This document shows, piece by piece, positions 26,256-34,946 of a stretch of 64,000 bases of DNA. Source of the stretch: RGIG8745 sp045576655 (GTDB lineage Bacteria > Bacteroidota > Bacteroidia > Bacteroidales > Bacteroidaceae); contig JAZNGW010000005.1 in assembly GCA_045576655.1 (NCBI GenBank), positions 1 through 64,000 of the forward strand, written 5' to 3'. How positions within the stretch are numbered: position 1 is the stretch's first letter; each line of letters opens with the position of its first letter. The translations under genes were made by a program, and so were the position numbers. The notes under the pieces were generated by a model. That model made no database searches. It saw only the letters and a program-made list of their open reading frames with translations, and was not told the origin of the DNA.

Positions 26256-27173
26256 TTATTTGGAACCGATAAATAACAGAATCATACTTAATAGCACGAG
26301 GGCAAGGTCTATGGCTTTTGCCCTCAAGTTTTTTTCGCGGAACATCATCGCGCCGAAGAGGAACGACACTATCACACTGCCGCGGCGTATCATCGAAACG
26401 ATGCTGATCATGGCGCCGTCGAGGCTGAGCGAGTAGAAGTAGAGGAAGTCGGCTGCCGAGAGGAATACGGAAATAAGTATGATGCTCCATTCCCAATGGA
26501 AGGGGGTGGTGCGCTTGCGTGTAGGCATCCACAGCAGCAGGAGCATCAGTCCCATCATGAAGAACTGGTAGATGTTGTACCACGACTGGACTGCCATCTT
26601 GTCGAGTCCTACGCCGCCGTTCTCCGGTGCGGCCATGAGGAACTTGTCGTAGAGTCCGCTGAGGGCGCCGAGAATGTTGGCAAGCAGTACGAATACAATC
26701 CATTTGTTGTGCTTGAAATCAATGCCCTCCTTCTTGCCTGTTCGGCTCAGCAGGTAGAGCGACACGATGGCGGTGATGACTCCAAGCCATTGGAAGAGCG
26801 AGAGGTGTTCGCCGAAGAAGGTCAGCGCACCGACTAACACCATCACTGGGCGTGTGGCGTTGATGGGGCCTACGATGGTGAGGGGCAGATGCTTGATGCC
26901 GAAGTAGCCGAACAACCATGACGAGAGCACGATTACCGACTTGAGCAGTATGTATTTGTGCCCGTCCCATCCGTATGACTGGGTGTGGAATAGGGAACTT
27001 TCGCTGATTCCTCCCGTAGCGGACAGGATGATGAAGGGCAGGAAGATGAGTGATGAGAACAGGGTATTGAGCAGCAGCACTGGTATGACTGCGTTGCCTT
27101 TAAGCGATTTCTTCTTGAACACATCGTAGAAGCCTAACAGGCATGCCGATGCAAATGCTAATATTAACCACAT
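26256..27173 (-). CDS. EamA/DMT superfamily transporter
   Basis: A 305-residue membrane protein with about ten hydrophobic segments in two repeated halves, typical of drug/metabolite transporters with two EamA domains (starts MWLILAFASACLLGFYDVFKK). KHLPLTIVGPINATRPVMV is the conserved end of the first half; the second half contains LYFYSLSLDGAMISIVSMI. The substrate is unknown. The leader on the minus strand is a tandem of CTTAACTCC-like phrases. Confidence 0.88.
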   Translation of the reverse strand: MWLILAFASACLLGFYDVFKKKSLKGNAVIPVLLLNTLFSSLIFLPFIILSATGGISESSLFHTQSYGWDGHKYILLKSVIVLSSWLFGYFGIKHLPLTIVGPINATRPVMVLVGALTFFGEHLSLFQWLGVITAIVSLYLLSRTGKKEGIDFKHNKWIVFVLLANILGALSGLYDKFLMAAPENGGVGLDKMAVQSWYNIYQFFMMGLMLLLLWMPTRKRTTPFHWEWSIILISVFLSAADFLYFYSLSLDGAMISIVSMIRRGSVIVSFLFGAMMFREKNLRAKAIDLALVLLSMILLFIGSK

Positions 27174-27176
27174 TTT

Positions 27177-27238
27177 TTGAGGAGTTAAGTAGTTAAAGGG
27201 AGTTAAGTAGTTAAGTAGTTAAAGGGAGTTAAGAATAT
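27177..27238 (-). repeat. Tandem TTAACTCC-type leader of the DMT transporter gene
   Basis: On the minus strand this reads as repeated CTTAACTCCCTTTAACTA-type units that end 4 nt before the ATG at 27173. Guanine is almost absent on the sense strand. Confidence 0.65.
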
Positions 27239-27260
27239 TTGCCTCTCTGCTCCCTAAACA

Positions 27261-27992
27261 TTAATATTCTACTTCCCAAAGGAACAGTGCGTTGCCGGGC
27301 ACGCTTGAACCAGCCGAGCAACGGTCTTTCTTTTCTATTGTCCGGCAGAATTCGTCGATCGTCATCTTGCCGCGCCCCACGTCGAGCAGTGTGCCCACGA
27401 TGGCTCTGACCATGTTGCGCAGGAAGCGGTCGGCCTTGACCGTGAACACCCATTCCGTTTCGCTCATCTGGGTCCACTCGGCGTGCATGATCTTGCAGTT
27501 GTTGGTCTTGGTGTCGGTGTGCAGTTTGCTGAAACTGGTGAAGTCGGTGTAGTCGAACAGCCTTTTTGCCGCTTCGTTCATGAGGGCGAAGTCGAGCGGC
27601 TGCGGAAATCGGTATGAGTAGTAGCGGTTGAATGGCGATTTTGCCGTCGACACGAAATACTTGTATGTCCTTGCCTTTGCGTCGAAACGGGCGTGGGCAT
27701 CGGGGCTGACCTCTTCGATTCTGTCCACTGCTATGTCGGGCGGAAGTAGACGGTTAAGTTTCTTCACGAGTGTGAGTGAGTCGGCTATGGGCGTCTCGCT
27801 GTCGAAATGCGCCACCATTCTTCTGGCGTTAACTCCTGTGTCGGTCCGCCCTGCACCTACTATGTCGATTTGTGTGCGCAGCAGTGTCGATAGGCCCTTT
27901 TGCAATGTCTCCTGCACACTGTTGCCGTTAGGTTGAATTTGCCATCCGTGGTATGCCGCCCCGTCGTATGACAAATGGATGAAGTATCTCAT
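27261..27992 (-). CDS. truA: tRNA pseudouridine synthase A
   Basis: Makes pseudouridine at positions 38-40 of the tRNA anticodon stem. The ATG at 27992 gives 243 residues starting MRYFIHLSYDGAAYHGWQ. The catalytic Asp is in GAGRTDTGVNA (D51), and RFDAKARTYKYF and DFTSFSK are TruA motifs. The C-terminal FLRNMVRAIVGTLLDVGRG is also diagnostic. An upstream in-frame start would lie before the promoter and is not used. Confidence 0.95.
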   Translation of the reverse strand: MRYFIHLSYDGAAYHGWQIQPNGNSVQETLQKGLSTLLRTQIDIVGAGRTDTGVNARRMVAHFDSETPIADSLTLVKKLNRLLPPDIAVDRIEEVSPDAHARFDAKARTYKYFVSTAKSPFNRYYSYRFPQPLDFALMNEAAKRLFDYTDFTSFSKLHTDTKTNNCKIMHAEWTQMSETEWVFTVKADRFLRNMVRAIVGTLLDVGRGKMTIDEFCRTIEKKDRCSAGSSVPGNALFLWEVEY

Positions 27993-28022
27993 GTCTTGTT
28001 GAGTGCAATATGTTTCCGGCGG

Positions 28023-28056
28023 CAAAGTTACGATTATTTTTTGTCTTTATCGCAAA
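28023..28056 (-). promoter_or_regulatory. Promoter of truA
   Basis: The minus strand has TTTG (28053-28056), a 22-nt spacer and TAACTTTG (28023-28030), 31 nt before the truA ATG. Confidence 0.45.
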
Positions 28057-28088
28057 AAGCATATCCCCGTGGGGGCTGGCAGTGCTGC

Positions 28089-29009
28089 TCACCCTAACTT
28101 TTTCAGCATTTTGTCTATGCACTTTCGTTTCTGTTCCTGGTTGGGGTGGACGTAGATGTTCATGGTTATGCCTATGCAGGAGTGTCCCAGCAGCACGCTT
28201 ACGGTCTTGTAGTCGCATCCGCTCTCGATGCAGCGTGTGGCAAAGGTGTGGCGCAGGCTGTGAAACTTGAGTTTGGGCAGTCCTAAGGTGCTGATGAGGC
28301 TGTTGTAATAGCATCGGTAGGTGTGGGGCTCAAGCGGAGTGGGTGAGTTGTTTACTACGTAGAAGTTGCTGTTGGCAAGTTTTTTGAGCGGGCGCAGGAT
28401 GTTGGCAAGTTCTCGGCTTATAGGTATGTCTCTCAGCGAATTTAGGGTCTTAGGGGTGTTGATTACGATTTCAGTGCGCCGCTCTCCATTGTCTGTGATG
28501 TAGATTCGTTCGATCGTACGCCTTATGTGGAATGTGCCCGACTCGGTGTCGATGTCGCACCACTTCAGGGCGCAGATTTCACCGATGCGCAGTCCGGTGT
28601 TCAGGCATATCAGCACTCCCAGGTTGCGGAATGAGAAGTGCTCTTTCAAGTGCTTCATCAGCCTTTTCTGTTCTGCTATGGTGAACACTCTTATTTCTCC
28701 TCTCTGGCAGGCTTGCGGAAAATGTATGCTCCATCCGCTGTATTCGATCCACTCCTTTCTCTTACCGTAGTTCATGACGGTCTTCATCAGCGTGACAAGG
28801 TCTCTGACGGTGTTTGCGCTCAGCCCCGATTTGAACTTTTCCATGACGAACATCTGCACCTCCTGTTCCGTAATCCTTTTGCGGTTGCCGAAATGCTCGA
28901 AGATGTGATTCTCCAGGTTGAGCGAATAAATGGAAAGGGTGCTTCTTTTGACAAATGTTTTCTTCTCCTCCATCCACAGAGAGGCTATTTCCTTAAAGGT
29001 CTTTTTCAT
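28089..29009 (-). CDS. Solitary tyrosine recombinase / integrase
   Basis: A 306-residue site-specific recombinase with an N-terminal SAM-like core-binding region (about 1-105) and a catalytic domain. The active-site residues are all present: R141 in TGLRIGEI, K187 in NTPKT, H250/R253 in HSLRHTF, H276 in LLGHSC and Y286 in MNIYVHP. It resembles integrases of Bacteroides conjugative elements and shufflons/invertible promoters, but no excisionase, mobilisation or transposon cargo gene is next to it. A palindrome cluster lies 100 nt upstream. It could be a remnant of an element or a local DNA inversion enzyme. Confidence 0.92.
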   Translation of the reverse strand: MKKTFKEIASLWMEEKKTFVKRSTLSIYSLNLENHIFEHFGNRKRITEQEVQMFVMEKFKSGLSANTVRDLVTLMKTVMNYGKRKEWIEYSGWSIHFPQACQRGEIRVFTIAEQKRLMKHLKEHFSFRNLGVLICLNTGLRIGEICALKWCDIDTESGTFHIRRTIERIYITDNGERRTEIVINTPKTLNSLRDIPISRELANILRPLKKLANSNFYVVNNSPTPLEPHTYRCYYNSLISTLGLPKLKFHSLRHTFATRCIESGCDYKTVSVLLGHSCIGITMNIYVHPNQEQKRKCIDKMLKKLG

Positions 29010-29053
29010 GTTTGCGCTTGTTTTGGTGTTTAGTAAAAAGTTTCATTATAGCG

Positions 29054-29061
29054 CAAAGTTA
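29054..29061 (-). promoter_or_regulatory. -7 element for the recombinase gene
   Basis: The minus strand reads TAACTTTG, an exact TAnnTTTG match, 44 nt before the ATG at 29009. Confidence 0.4.
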
Positions 29062-29108
29062 TGAAAGTAACTCCTCCTCTTGTCTTCTTACGGGGCGGTC
29101 AGAGTTCC

Positions 29109-29188
29109 AAACTTAGACTGAGTTTGTACGAACTTAGTCTGAATACGTACATACTTAGTCTGAGTTTGTACGAACTTAGCCTAAGTTT
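29109..29188. repeat. Nested-palindrome intergenic repeat, copy 2
   Basis: About 80 bp, nearly identical to copy 1 at 20956-21034 over its full length, with a few substitutions. It sits in the 343-nt gap between the divergent recombinase and DUF389 genes. The rest of that gap shows a recombinase -7 element and no coding sequence. Confidence 0.8.
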
Positions 29189-29352
29189 GAAGTTCGGAGC
29201 GCAGGCTTAGGTGCATTTGGGCAGCCAAAAAAATATTAGTATTCAGCTTAAAGTCTGGTACAATGTTTTGCTTTTCGGAATTTTTATCCGACCTTTGCCC
29301 TTGGGGCTTGAATTGGGGGAGGCGCATATATATTATATGTATAATTGAATGT

Positions 29353-30723
29353 ATGGAACAAAAGGGATTTTTCAATTTTGACGTTATCCGCGGCTTTGTG
29401 AAGGAATACTTTTCGATACCTCACACTCGCGAGGACGAGAGGGAGATAATACAGAGCATCAGGAATGGTGCAGAGTTTAAGGGAGCCACATTGTGGGTGT
29501 TGATATTTGCCATATTCGTGGCTTCGCTCGGACTGAATGTCAATTCGACTGCTGTCATCATCGGCGCCATGCTCATATCGCCGCTCATGGGACCCATCAT
29601 CGGCATGGGGCTTGCTCTTGGGACTAACGATTTTGATCTGCTGAAACGTTCGTTCAAGAACTTCAGCATCGCCACAATTTTCAGTGTGCTGACAGCCACC
29701 CTCTACTTCCTCATTACTCCGCTCGACACGGCGCAGTCGGAGATTCTGGCACGCACATCGCCTACATTCTACGACGTGTGCATCGCTTTCTTTGGCGGAC
29801 TTGCCGGCATTGTCGCTTTGGGAACGAAAGACAAAGGAAATGTCATTCCAGGCGTGGCTATCGCAACGGCGCTCATGCCTCCGTTGTGTACGGCAGGATT
29901 CGGCCTTGCCACAGGCAACTGGGCATATATGGTAGGTGCTCTCTACCTATTCTTTATCAACACCGTGTTTATCAGCCTTGCCACATTGGCTGGAGTGCGA
30001 TTTATGCGCTTCAAGAAGCATCGTTTTGTGAATGTCAACAGAGAGAAATATGTGTCACGCTATATCACTGCAGTCATTCTTGTCACGGTGTGCCCAGCGT
30101 TGTATCTTACTTACGGGATAGTGAAGCAGACGGTGTATGAAACAGCGGCAAAGACATTCATCGACGAGGAACTCGCCTTTCCTGACGCTCTGGTTCTTGA
30201 CCGTAAGATTGACTATGCCTGCAAGGAAATATCTGTCACGCTGATGGGAGCGAAAGTTTCAGACGAACTTGTCGACATGGCAAAGCAGCGAATGGCCAAG
30301 TGGCGCCATTTGGAAACCACCTCGCTCATGGTTGTGCAGAGCGACAACAACTCGGCAGAAAACGTCAATGCGCTGAAATCTTTGGTAATGGAAGATTTCT
30401 ACAAGAACAGCGAGGAAAAGCTGAAAGTGCAGCGCGAGCGCATCTTGGCGCTTGAAGACAAATTGCAACGGTATGAGAACCTGGAACAGATGAGCCTCCA
30501 AGTGGCAAAGGAACTGCAAATAATATATCCGCAGATGCAGTCGCTGGCGCTGTCGAGAACCGTGCGCGTCCATGCCGACACCGTAGCGCGCGACACCGTA
30601 GTTGTGGCTGTGATTCACACCGAGTCGATACCAGCCGACGCCGAAACCGTGGGGCGCATAGACCAGTGGATGAAGGCGCGTACCGATGCTAAGAACCTGG
30701 AACTGATATTTAAGAGTGAATAA
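29353..30723 (+). CDS. DUF389 (TIGR00341-type) membrane protein
   Basis: The ATG at 29353 gives 456 residues starting MEQKGFFNFDVIRGFVKEYF. Residues ~50-270 contain six or seven hydrophobic segments with the family phrases VNSTAVIIGAMLISPLMGPI and GVAIATALMPPLCTAGFGLA. The C-terminal third is soluble, with a predicted coiled coil (KLKVQRERILALEDKLQRYE). The function of DUF389 proteins is not established. A longer frame from 29263 lies over non-coding sequence. It faces msrA across a bidirectional terminator. Confidence 0.88.
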   Translation: MEQKGFFNFDVIRGFVKEYFSIPHTREDEREIIQSIRNGAEFKGATLWVLIFAIFVASLGLNVNSTAVIIGAMLISPLMGPIIGMGLALGTNDFDLLKRSFKNFSIATIFSVLTATLYFLITPLDTAQSEILARTSPTFYDVCIAFFGGLAGIVALGTKDKGNVIPGVAIATALMPPLCTAGFGLATGNWAYMVGALYLFFINTVFISLATLAGVRFMRFKKHRFVNVNREKYVSRYITAVILVTVCPALYLTYGIVKQTVYETAAKTFIDEELAFPDALVLDRKIDYACKEISVTLMGAKVSDELVDMAKQRMAKWRHLETTSLMVVQSDNNSAENVNALKSLVMEDFYKNSEEKLKVQRERILALEDKLQRYENLEQMSLQVAKELQIIYPQMQSLALSRTVRVHADTVARDTVVVAVIHTESIPADAETVGRIDQWMKARTDAKNLELIFKSE

Positions 30724-30735
30724 CGAAAGAAAAAG

Positions 30736-30777
30736 AGGGGCGCTTCATAAGATTGAAGTCGCCCCTCCCTTTTTGTC
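30736..30777 (+). terminator. Terminator between DUF389 and msrA genes
   Basis: AGGGGCG-CTTCA pairs with TGAAG-T-CGCCCCT (one bulge), followed by CCCTTTTTG. The A-rich left side lets it also serve msrA on the minus strand. Confidence 0.75.
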
Positions 30778-30797
30778 GTTTTTCCAAAGCCTTGCTC

Positions 30798-31283
30798 TCA
30801 GAACTTCTTAGTTCGGATGTGACAGTAAGGCTCGTCGCCAGTCTTGTTGTAGTAGTCCTGATGATATTCCTCGCCTTCCCAGAAACGCTCTGACGGGCGC
30901 AGACGAGTGTTCACCACGTGCCCCTTGCTGCGGAGCAGATTGATGACCGCCTCCGCTGTCTGTTTCTGCTCATCGTTAAGATAGAAAATCTCGCTTCTGT
31001 ACTGCGGACCGATGTCGGGCCCTATGCCGTCGGTCTGTGCAGGGTCGTGAATTTCGAAAAACACCTTGCACAGGTCCTCGTAAGAGACAACCTCAGCGTC
31101 GAAATCCACCAGCACCGCCTCGACATGGTGAGTAAGGTGAGCCTTCACATCGGCATAGACCGGATTTTCCTCCTCGCCGCCGATGTAACCAACCTTAGTG
31201 TCGATGACACCATTCACTCTCTGCAACTGATACTGCACGCCCCAAAAGCAGCCTGCAGCAAATATGGCTTGTTCCTTTTTCAT
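30798..31283 (-). CDS. msrA: Peptide-methionine (S)-S-oxide reductase
   Basis: Repairs methionine-S-sulfoxide in proteins and free methionine. The 161-residue protein has the catalytic GCFWG at residues 11-15 (Cys12) and GYIGGEEENPVY, FFEIHDPAQ and QYRSEIFY in order. The usual resolving-cysteine region near the C-terminus is not obvious, so a thioredoxin-direct route is possible. It is divergent from a nitroreductase gene. Confidence 0.93.
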   Translation of the reverse strand: MKKEQAIFAAGCFWGVQYQLQRVNGVIDTKVGYIGGEEENPVYADVKAHLTHHVEAVLVDFDAEVVSYEDLCKVFFEIHDPAQTDGIGPDIGPQYRSEIFYLNDEQKQTAEAVINLLRSKGHVVNTRLRPSERFWEGEEYHQDYYNKTGDEPYCHIRTKKF

Positions 31284-31303
31284 TTTGTCTAAATTGTTGC
31301 TTG

Positions 31304-31340
31304 CAAAGATAGCAAAAATCTTTGTTTTTTACTACCTTTG
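31304..31340. promoter_or_regulatory. Divergent -7 elements of msrA and nitroreductase
   Basis: 31304-31311 reads TATCTTTG on the minus strand (for msrA, 21 nt before its ATG) and 31333-31340 reads TACCTTTG on the plus strand (for the nitroreductase, 38 nt before its ATG). Both match TAnnTTTG. Confidence 0.5.
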
Positions 31341-31377
31341 TCGCATATAGAAAGCATTAACCCAAAATCAGCAAATT

Positions 31378-32025
31378 ATGAAAATAGTGAAGACTTTTCT
31401 TGGATGCCTCAGCCTCGTGGCTATGGTGTCATGCGGCAACGCAACTCAGAGTGTAAACAACGAAACGACTAACGATACAGTTATGGCAGAAGGCAACAAC
31501 GCTGTAATCGAGAACATCATGGCTCGACGCAGCATCAGACAGTATAAGAGCGACGCAGTCAGTCGCGAAGTGCTCGACCAGATAATGGAGTGCGGAATCA
31601 ACGCACCAAACGGGCAGAACAGGCAGTCATGGGAAGTGCGCGTGGTGGATGACCCTCAGGTGATGAGCGAAATCAATGCAACGCTCGATGCCGCCTATCC
31701 CGACATGCCAAATGTGTCAAGCTGTTTCCGCGGAGCGCCAGTCATGGTCTTCATCGCCCGCGACCTGGGCTACGACTTCTCAGCCTACGACTGCGGACTC
31801 ATGGCAGAGAACATGATGCTCTCGGCACAGTCGCTCGGAGTGGGCTCAATCTGTCTCGGCAGCCCAGTGCGCTTCATCAACGAAAGTCCGCAGTGCGCAC
31901 CGATACTTGAGCGCTTGGGATTCAGCGAAGGCTATCAGTTTTGCCTGTGCGTCGGACTCGGCTATGCCAACGAGGCTCCTGAAGCCAAACCGCGTGACAA
32001 AGCGAAAGTGAAATATGTGGAATGA
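31378..32025 (+). CDS. Nitroreductase family lipoprotein
   Basis: A 215-residue FMN-dependent nitroreductase-fold protein. It starts MKIVKTFLGCLSLVAMVSC with a lipobox, so it is predicted to be anchored in the cell envelope, which is unusual for this mostly cytosolic family. RRSIRQYKSDAV and INAPNGQNRQSWE are the FMN-binding N-terminal motifs, and SLGVGSICLGSP the C-terminal one. Its substrate is unknown. It is divergent from msrA, so a shared redox role is possible. Confidence 0.9.
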   Translation: MKIVKTFLGCLSLVAMVSCGNATQSVNNETTNDTVMAEGNNAVIENIMARRSIRQYKSDAVSREVLDQIMECGINAPNGQNRQSWEVRVVDDPQVMSEINATLDAAYPDMPNVSSCFRGAPVMVFIARDLGYDFSAYDCGLMAENMMLSAQSLGVGSICLGSPVRFINESPQCAPILERLGFSEGYQFCLCVGLGYANEAPEAKPRDKAKVKYVE

Positions 32026-32026
32026 T

Positions 32027-32148
32027 TGAGTTTGTAAGTTCTTGAGTTTGTAAGTTCTTGAGTTCCATAAACCCTTAATCCTTTAACTCCCTTTTAACTC
32101 CCTTAATTTCTTAACTCCCTTTAACTCCTAAACTTCTTAACTCCTTAA
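32027..32148 (+). repeat. Low-complexity leader before ruvA
   Basis: 32030-32066 repeats TTTGTAAGTTCTTGAG; 32085-32148 repeats TTAACTCCC-like units with almost no guanine and ends 2 nt before the ruvA ATG. Confidence 0.65.
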
Positions 32149-32150
32149 AA

Positions 32151-32753
32151 ATGATTGACTACGTAAGAGGAATACTTGACGAACTTACTCCTACACAGGC
32201 AACGGTAGAGTGCCACGGAGTAGGTTACCTATGCAACATATCGCTCAATACATATTCCGCCCTGCAGGGAAAGAGCGAAGTACGCCTGTTCGTCCATGAG
32301 TCCATACGCGAAGACGCATGGACACTGTTCGGATTTGCCACGAAGGAAGAGCGTGAACTCTTCGTCATGCTCATCAGCGTCTCCGGCATCGGCGGCAACA
32401 CAGCCCGCACCATGCTCTCCGCCTTCTCGCCTGCCGAACTCAGCGACATCATCATGAACGGCAACGAGAAACTGCTGAAGACCGTGAAAGGCCTTGGCAC
32501 CAAGACCGCCCAGCGCGTCATTGTCGAACTCAAGGACAAGGTAGCGACCCTCGGCATCGCCCCTAAGTCGCCGTCAGGCGAGACCGTTGAAGTGACACCG
32601 CAGAACACGGAAGTCTACAACGAAGCCGTCGAAGCCCTCAAGATGCTCGGCTTCCCTCCAGCCCCAGTGGTGAAGGTGGTCCGTGCCATCCTCAAGGACG
32701 ACCCGGCAGCCCCTGTCGAGAAAGTCATCAAGCTCGGACTTAAGATGCTGTGA
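32151..32753 (+). CDS. ruvA: Holliday junction branch migration protein RuvA
   Basis: Binds Holliday junctions as a tetramer and loads the RuvB motor. The 200-residue protein has the N-terminal OB fold (MIDYVRGILDELTPTQATVE), two helix-hairpin-helix motifs (SVSGIGGNTARTML and TVKGLGTKTAQRVI) and a C-terminal RuvB-binding helical domain. It lies directly upstream of the DGR locus (42-nt gap). Confidence 0.96.
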   Translation: MIDYVRGILDELTPTQATVECHGVGYLCNISLNTYSALQGKSEVRLFVHESIREDAWTLFGFATKEERELFVMLISVSGIGGNTARTMLSAFSPAELSDIIMNGNEKLLKTVKGLGTKTAQRVIVELKDKVATLGIAPKSPSGETVEVTPQNTEVYNEAVEALKMLGFPPAPVVKVVRAILKDDPAAPVEKVIKLGLKML

Positions 32754-32795
32754 TGAGGGCTGACTTAATAATATAATGTATAAATATAGTGAATA

Positions 32796-34946
32796 ATGAG
32801 AACATTTATAGTATTTTGTAGTCTCCTTGCGTCTTCCTTGTTGTCTGTCGGACAGACTACAAGAAATATGTGGGTGGGTGAAACGTTTACATGTGATGCG
32901 ACTTCTGCCGTGATGGGACTGACTTCAGACATGAATTGGTCGGTTAGCGGTGGTTACTATTCACAGAGTGGCTCAGGCTTCTATCGGAATATACAAGTAA
33001 CTCAGTATTTCTCTGGTACGATGACTGTCACTTGCTCTTGGAAGTATCGTCTTTATTCGGGTGACCAATTGAGAACGCAGAGCAGATCCTGGTATTTCAC
33101 ATGCCAGAATAACCCGTTGATACTGAGTCCTTCTAATATGGAACTCTCTGTGGGTGAACGAGCATATGTGTCTTTCGGCCATCAGTATACCAATTCATAC
33201 TCGTCGTATGCACGCCCTTACGTGCAGAGTAGCAATAGTAATGTGGTTGAGGTGGATGCTAACACTGGCGAAATCTATGCTGTCGGTCCTGGAACAACGT
33301 ATGTTACTGCTTATTCCAAGCTCTCTGGCGATGCGCCTTATTGCAAGATTACTGTTAAGAAGGTCGACCCTACTTCCGTTTCCATACCGAGCAGTATGAC
33401 CGCTTATGTGGGCGAGTCGTCAAAGATTAGTGCTACGCTCCGTCCTTCCAATGCGCAGACCACTTTTACATGGTATTCAAGCAATTCGTCTGTCGCTTCT
33501 GTCAGTTCGGGATCTGTCACCGGTAAGAGCGAGGGTACTGCTACAGTCTATGTGACTACAGCCAACGGACTCCGCTCCAACGACTGTGCCGTGACGGTCA
33601 AGTACCGAGTGCCTACAGGGGTGTCGGTTAGCAAGAGTACTCTGTATCTCCCTATCGGGCACAGCGAGCAACTGACATCTGCAGTCACTCCGTCAAACGC
33701 CAAATACACGCTGACATGGTCGTCCGACAACCCTACAGTGGCAAGTGTGTCATCCGACGGTCGTATTACTGCTAAGAAACAGGGAACCGCACGCATTAAG
33801 GTCGCTACTGACAACGGCTATTCCGCCACATGTACCGTTACGGTTCCGCCTATGCCAAGCAAACTGATTCTGCCGTCAAAGGTTGCCTTGCAGTATGGCA
33901 AGTCAAGAACTCTGAAGTGTACGGCAGAACCGGCTGATGCATATCTTACTCTTCAGTGGAGTTCGAGCAATACCGATGTCGCTACTGTCAGTCAGAAGGG
34001 CGAAGTGACGGCGCGCGGGGCAGGCGAGGCAGTCATTACGGCCAAGGCGGAAGGCGGACTTGAGGCTAAGTGCCAAGTCGTGGTTGAAGAACCGAAGCAT
34101 TGCTTCATAGTCTGGACTAAGGACGGCGCACGTGTCGACTATCTCATGAAGGACCATCCTGTTGTCACAAACGAGGGAGATAATCTTGTGCTGACTACTC
34201 GCAACATCCGTGTGGAATACCCTAAGGCGGATGTGCGCAAATATACGTTTGAGGACCAGACCACCGACCCTTATCCTACCAAGATTGAGATGGCAAGCGC
34301 ACTGACGCTTCCTTACAAGCAGACCCTGCAGATGGAGTACACGCTCCAGCCTGCCGAATTCGATATAGAGACACGGCTCATGTGGCAATCGTCTGCGCCT
34401 CACATCGTGTCGGTCGACCAGACTGGCCGTCTTCTTGCCCGATGCAACGGTGAGGCTGTCATCACTGCCACAGCTTCAAACGGGGCGAGCGCTTCATGCC
34501 TTGTGGCTGTTACTGACGTGCAGATATACCTTGTGGTGTGGACTCGCGACGGTGACAAGGTGCTTTATTCTCTCAATGAGCAACCGTCTATCAAGTACGA
34601 CGGCGAGGGCAATTACGTAGTCCGCACTTCAAGGGTTGAAGTGGAATATCCTGTGGCGGACGTACGTATGTTCACGCTTGCCGACACCGACAATCCTCGT
34701 CCTGACGAGCCGATGAGCATTCCGGACGTTTCGTCCGACAATGGTTTCCGCTTCTCCGACGAGACTGTCAGTTTCTCATCCCTGCCTCAGGGTAGTCTGG
34801 TGCGTATCTATAGCACCTCAGGTGTGCTGATAGGCAGCGTCAAGGCAGACGAAAGCGGAAGTGCTTCAATCAATCTCAGCGACCTGGCTCAGGGCGTTTA
34901 CATCATAAAGACAGAAAACATAACACATAAAATCATAAAGAAATGA
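32796..34946 (+). CDS. Secreted Big_2-repeat surface protein, translationally coupled to the DGR target
   Basis: A 716-residue protein with a cleavable signal peptide (MRTFIVFCSLLASSLLSVGQ). From about residue 110 it contains at least four bacterial Ig-like (Big_2) repeats, seen as recurrent WxSSNxxVAxVSxxGxVTAxxxGxAxI phrases, and another near 500-570. Two copies of a ~50-residue module starting IVWTKDGARVDY and LVVWTRDGDKVLY sit around 425 and 580; a shorter relative (VIVYKTDGTKI) opens the next protein. The C-terminal ~75 residues end QGVYIIKTENITHKIIKK, like a type IX secretion sorting domain. The stop overlaps the target start by 4 nt (ATGA), so the two proteins are probably made together. 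It may anchor or present the diversified protein; this is inference. Confidence 0.8.
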   Translation: MRTFIVFCSLLASSLLSVGQTTRNMWVGETFTCDATSAVMGLTSDMNWSVSGGYYSQSGSGFYRNIQVTQYFSGTMTVTCSWKYRLYSGDQLRTQSRSWYFTCQNNPLILSPSNMELSVGERAYVSFGHQYTNSYSSYARPYVQSSNSNVVEVDANTGEIYAVGPGTTYVTAYSKLSGDAPYCKITVKKVDPTSVSIPSSMTAYVGESSKISATLRPSNAQTTFTWYSSNSSVASVSSGSVTGKSEGTATVYVTTANGLRSNDCAVTVKYRVPTGVSVSKSTLYLPIGHSEQLTSAVTPSNAKYTLTWSSDNPTVASVSSDGRITAKKQGTARIKVATDNGYSATCTVTVPPMPSKLILPSKVALQYGKSRTLKCTAEPADAYLTLQWSSSNTDVATVSQKGEVTARGAGEAVITAKAEGGLEAKCQVVVEEPKHCFIVWTKDGARVDYLMKDHPVVTNEGDNLVLTTRNIRVEYPKADVRKYTFEDQTTDPYPTKIEMASALTLPYKQTLQMEYTLQPAEFDIETRLMWQSSAPHIVSVDQTGRLLARCNGEAVITATASNGASASCLVAVTDVQIYLVVWTRDGDKVLYSLNEQPSIKYDGEGNYVVRTSRVEVEYPVADVRMFTLADTDNPRPDEPMSIPDVSSDNGFRFSDETVSFSSLPQGSLVRIYSTSGVLIGSVKADESGSASINLSDLAQGVYIIKTENITHKIIKK

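Noticed and set aside
28089..29009. Integrase as part of the DGR or of a conjugative element
   Set aside because: It is 3.8 kb from the DGR with housekeeping genes between, and no mobilisation, excision or conjugation genes are nearby.
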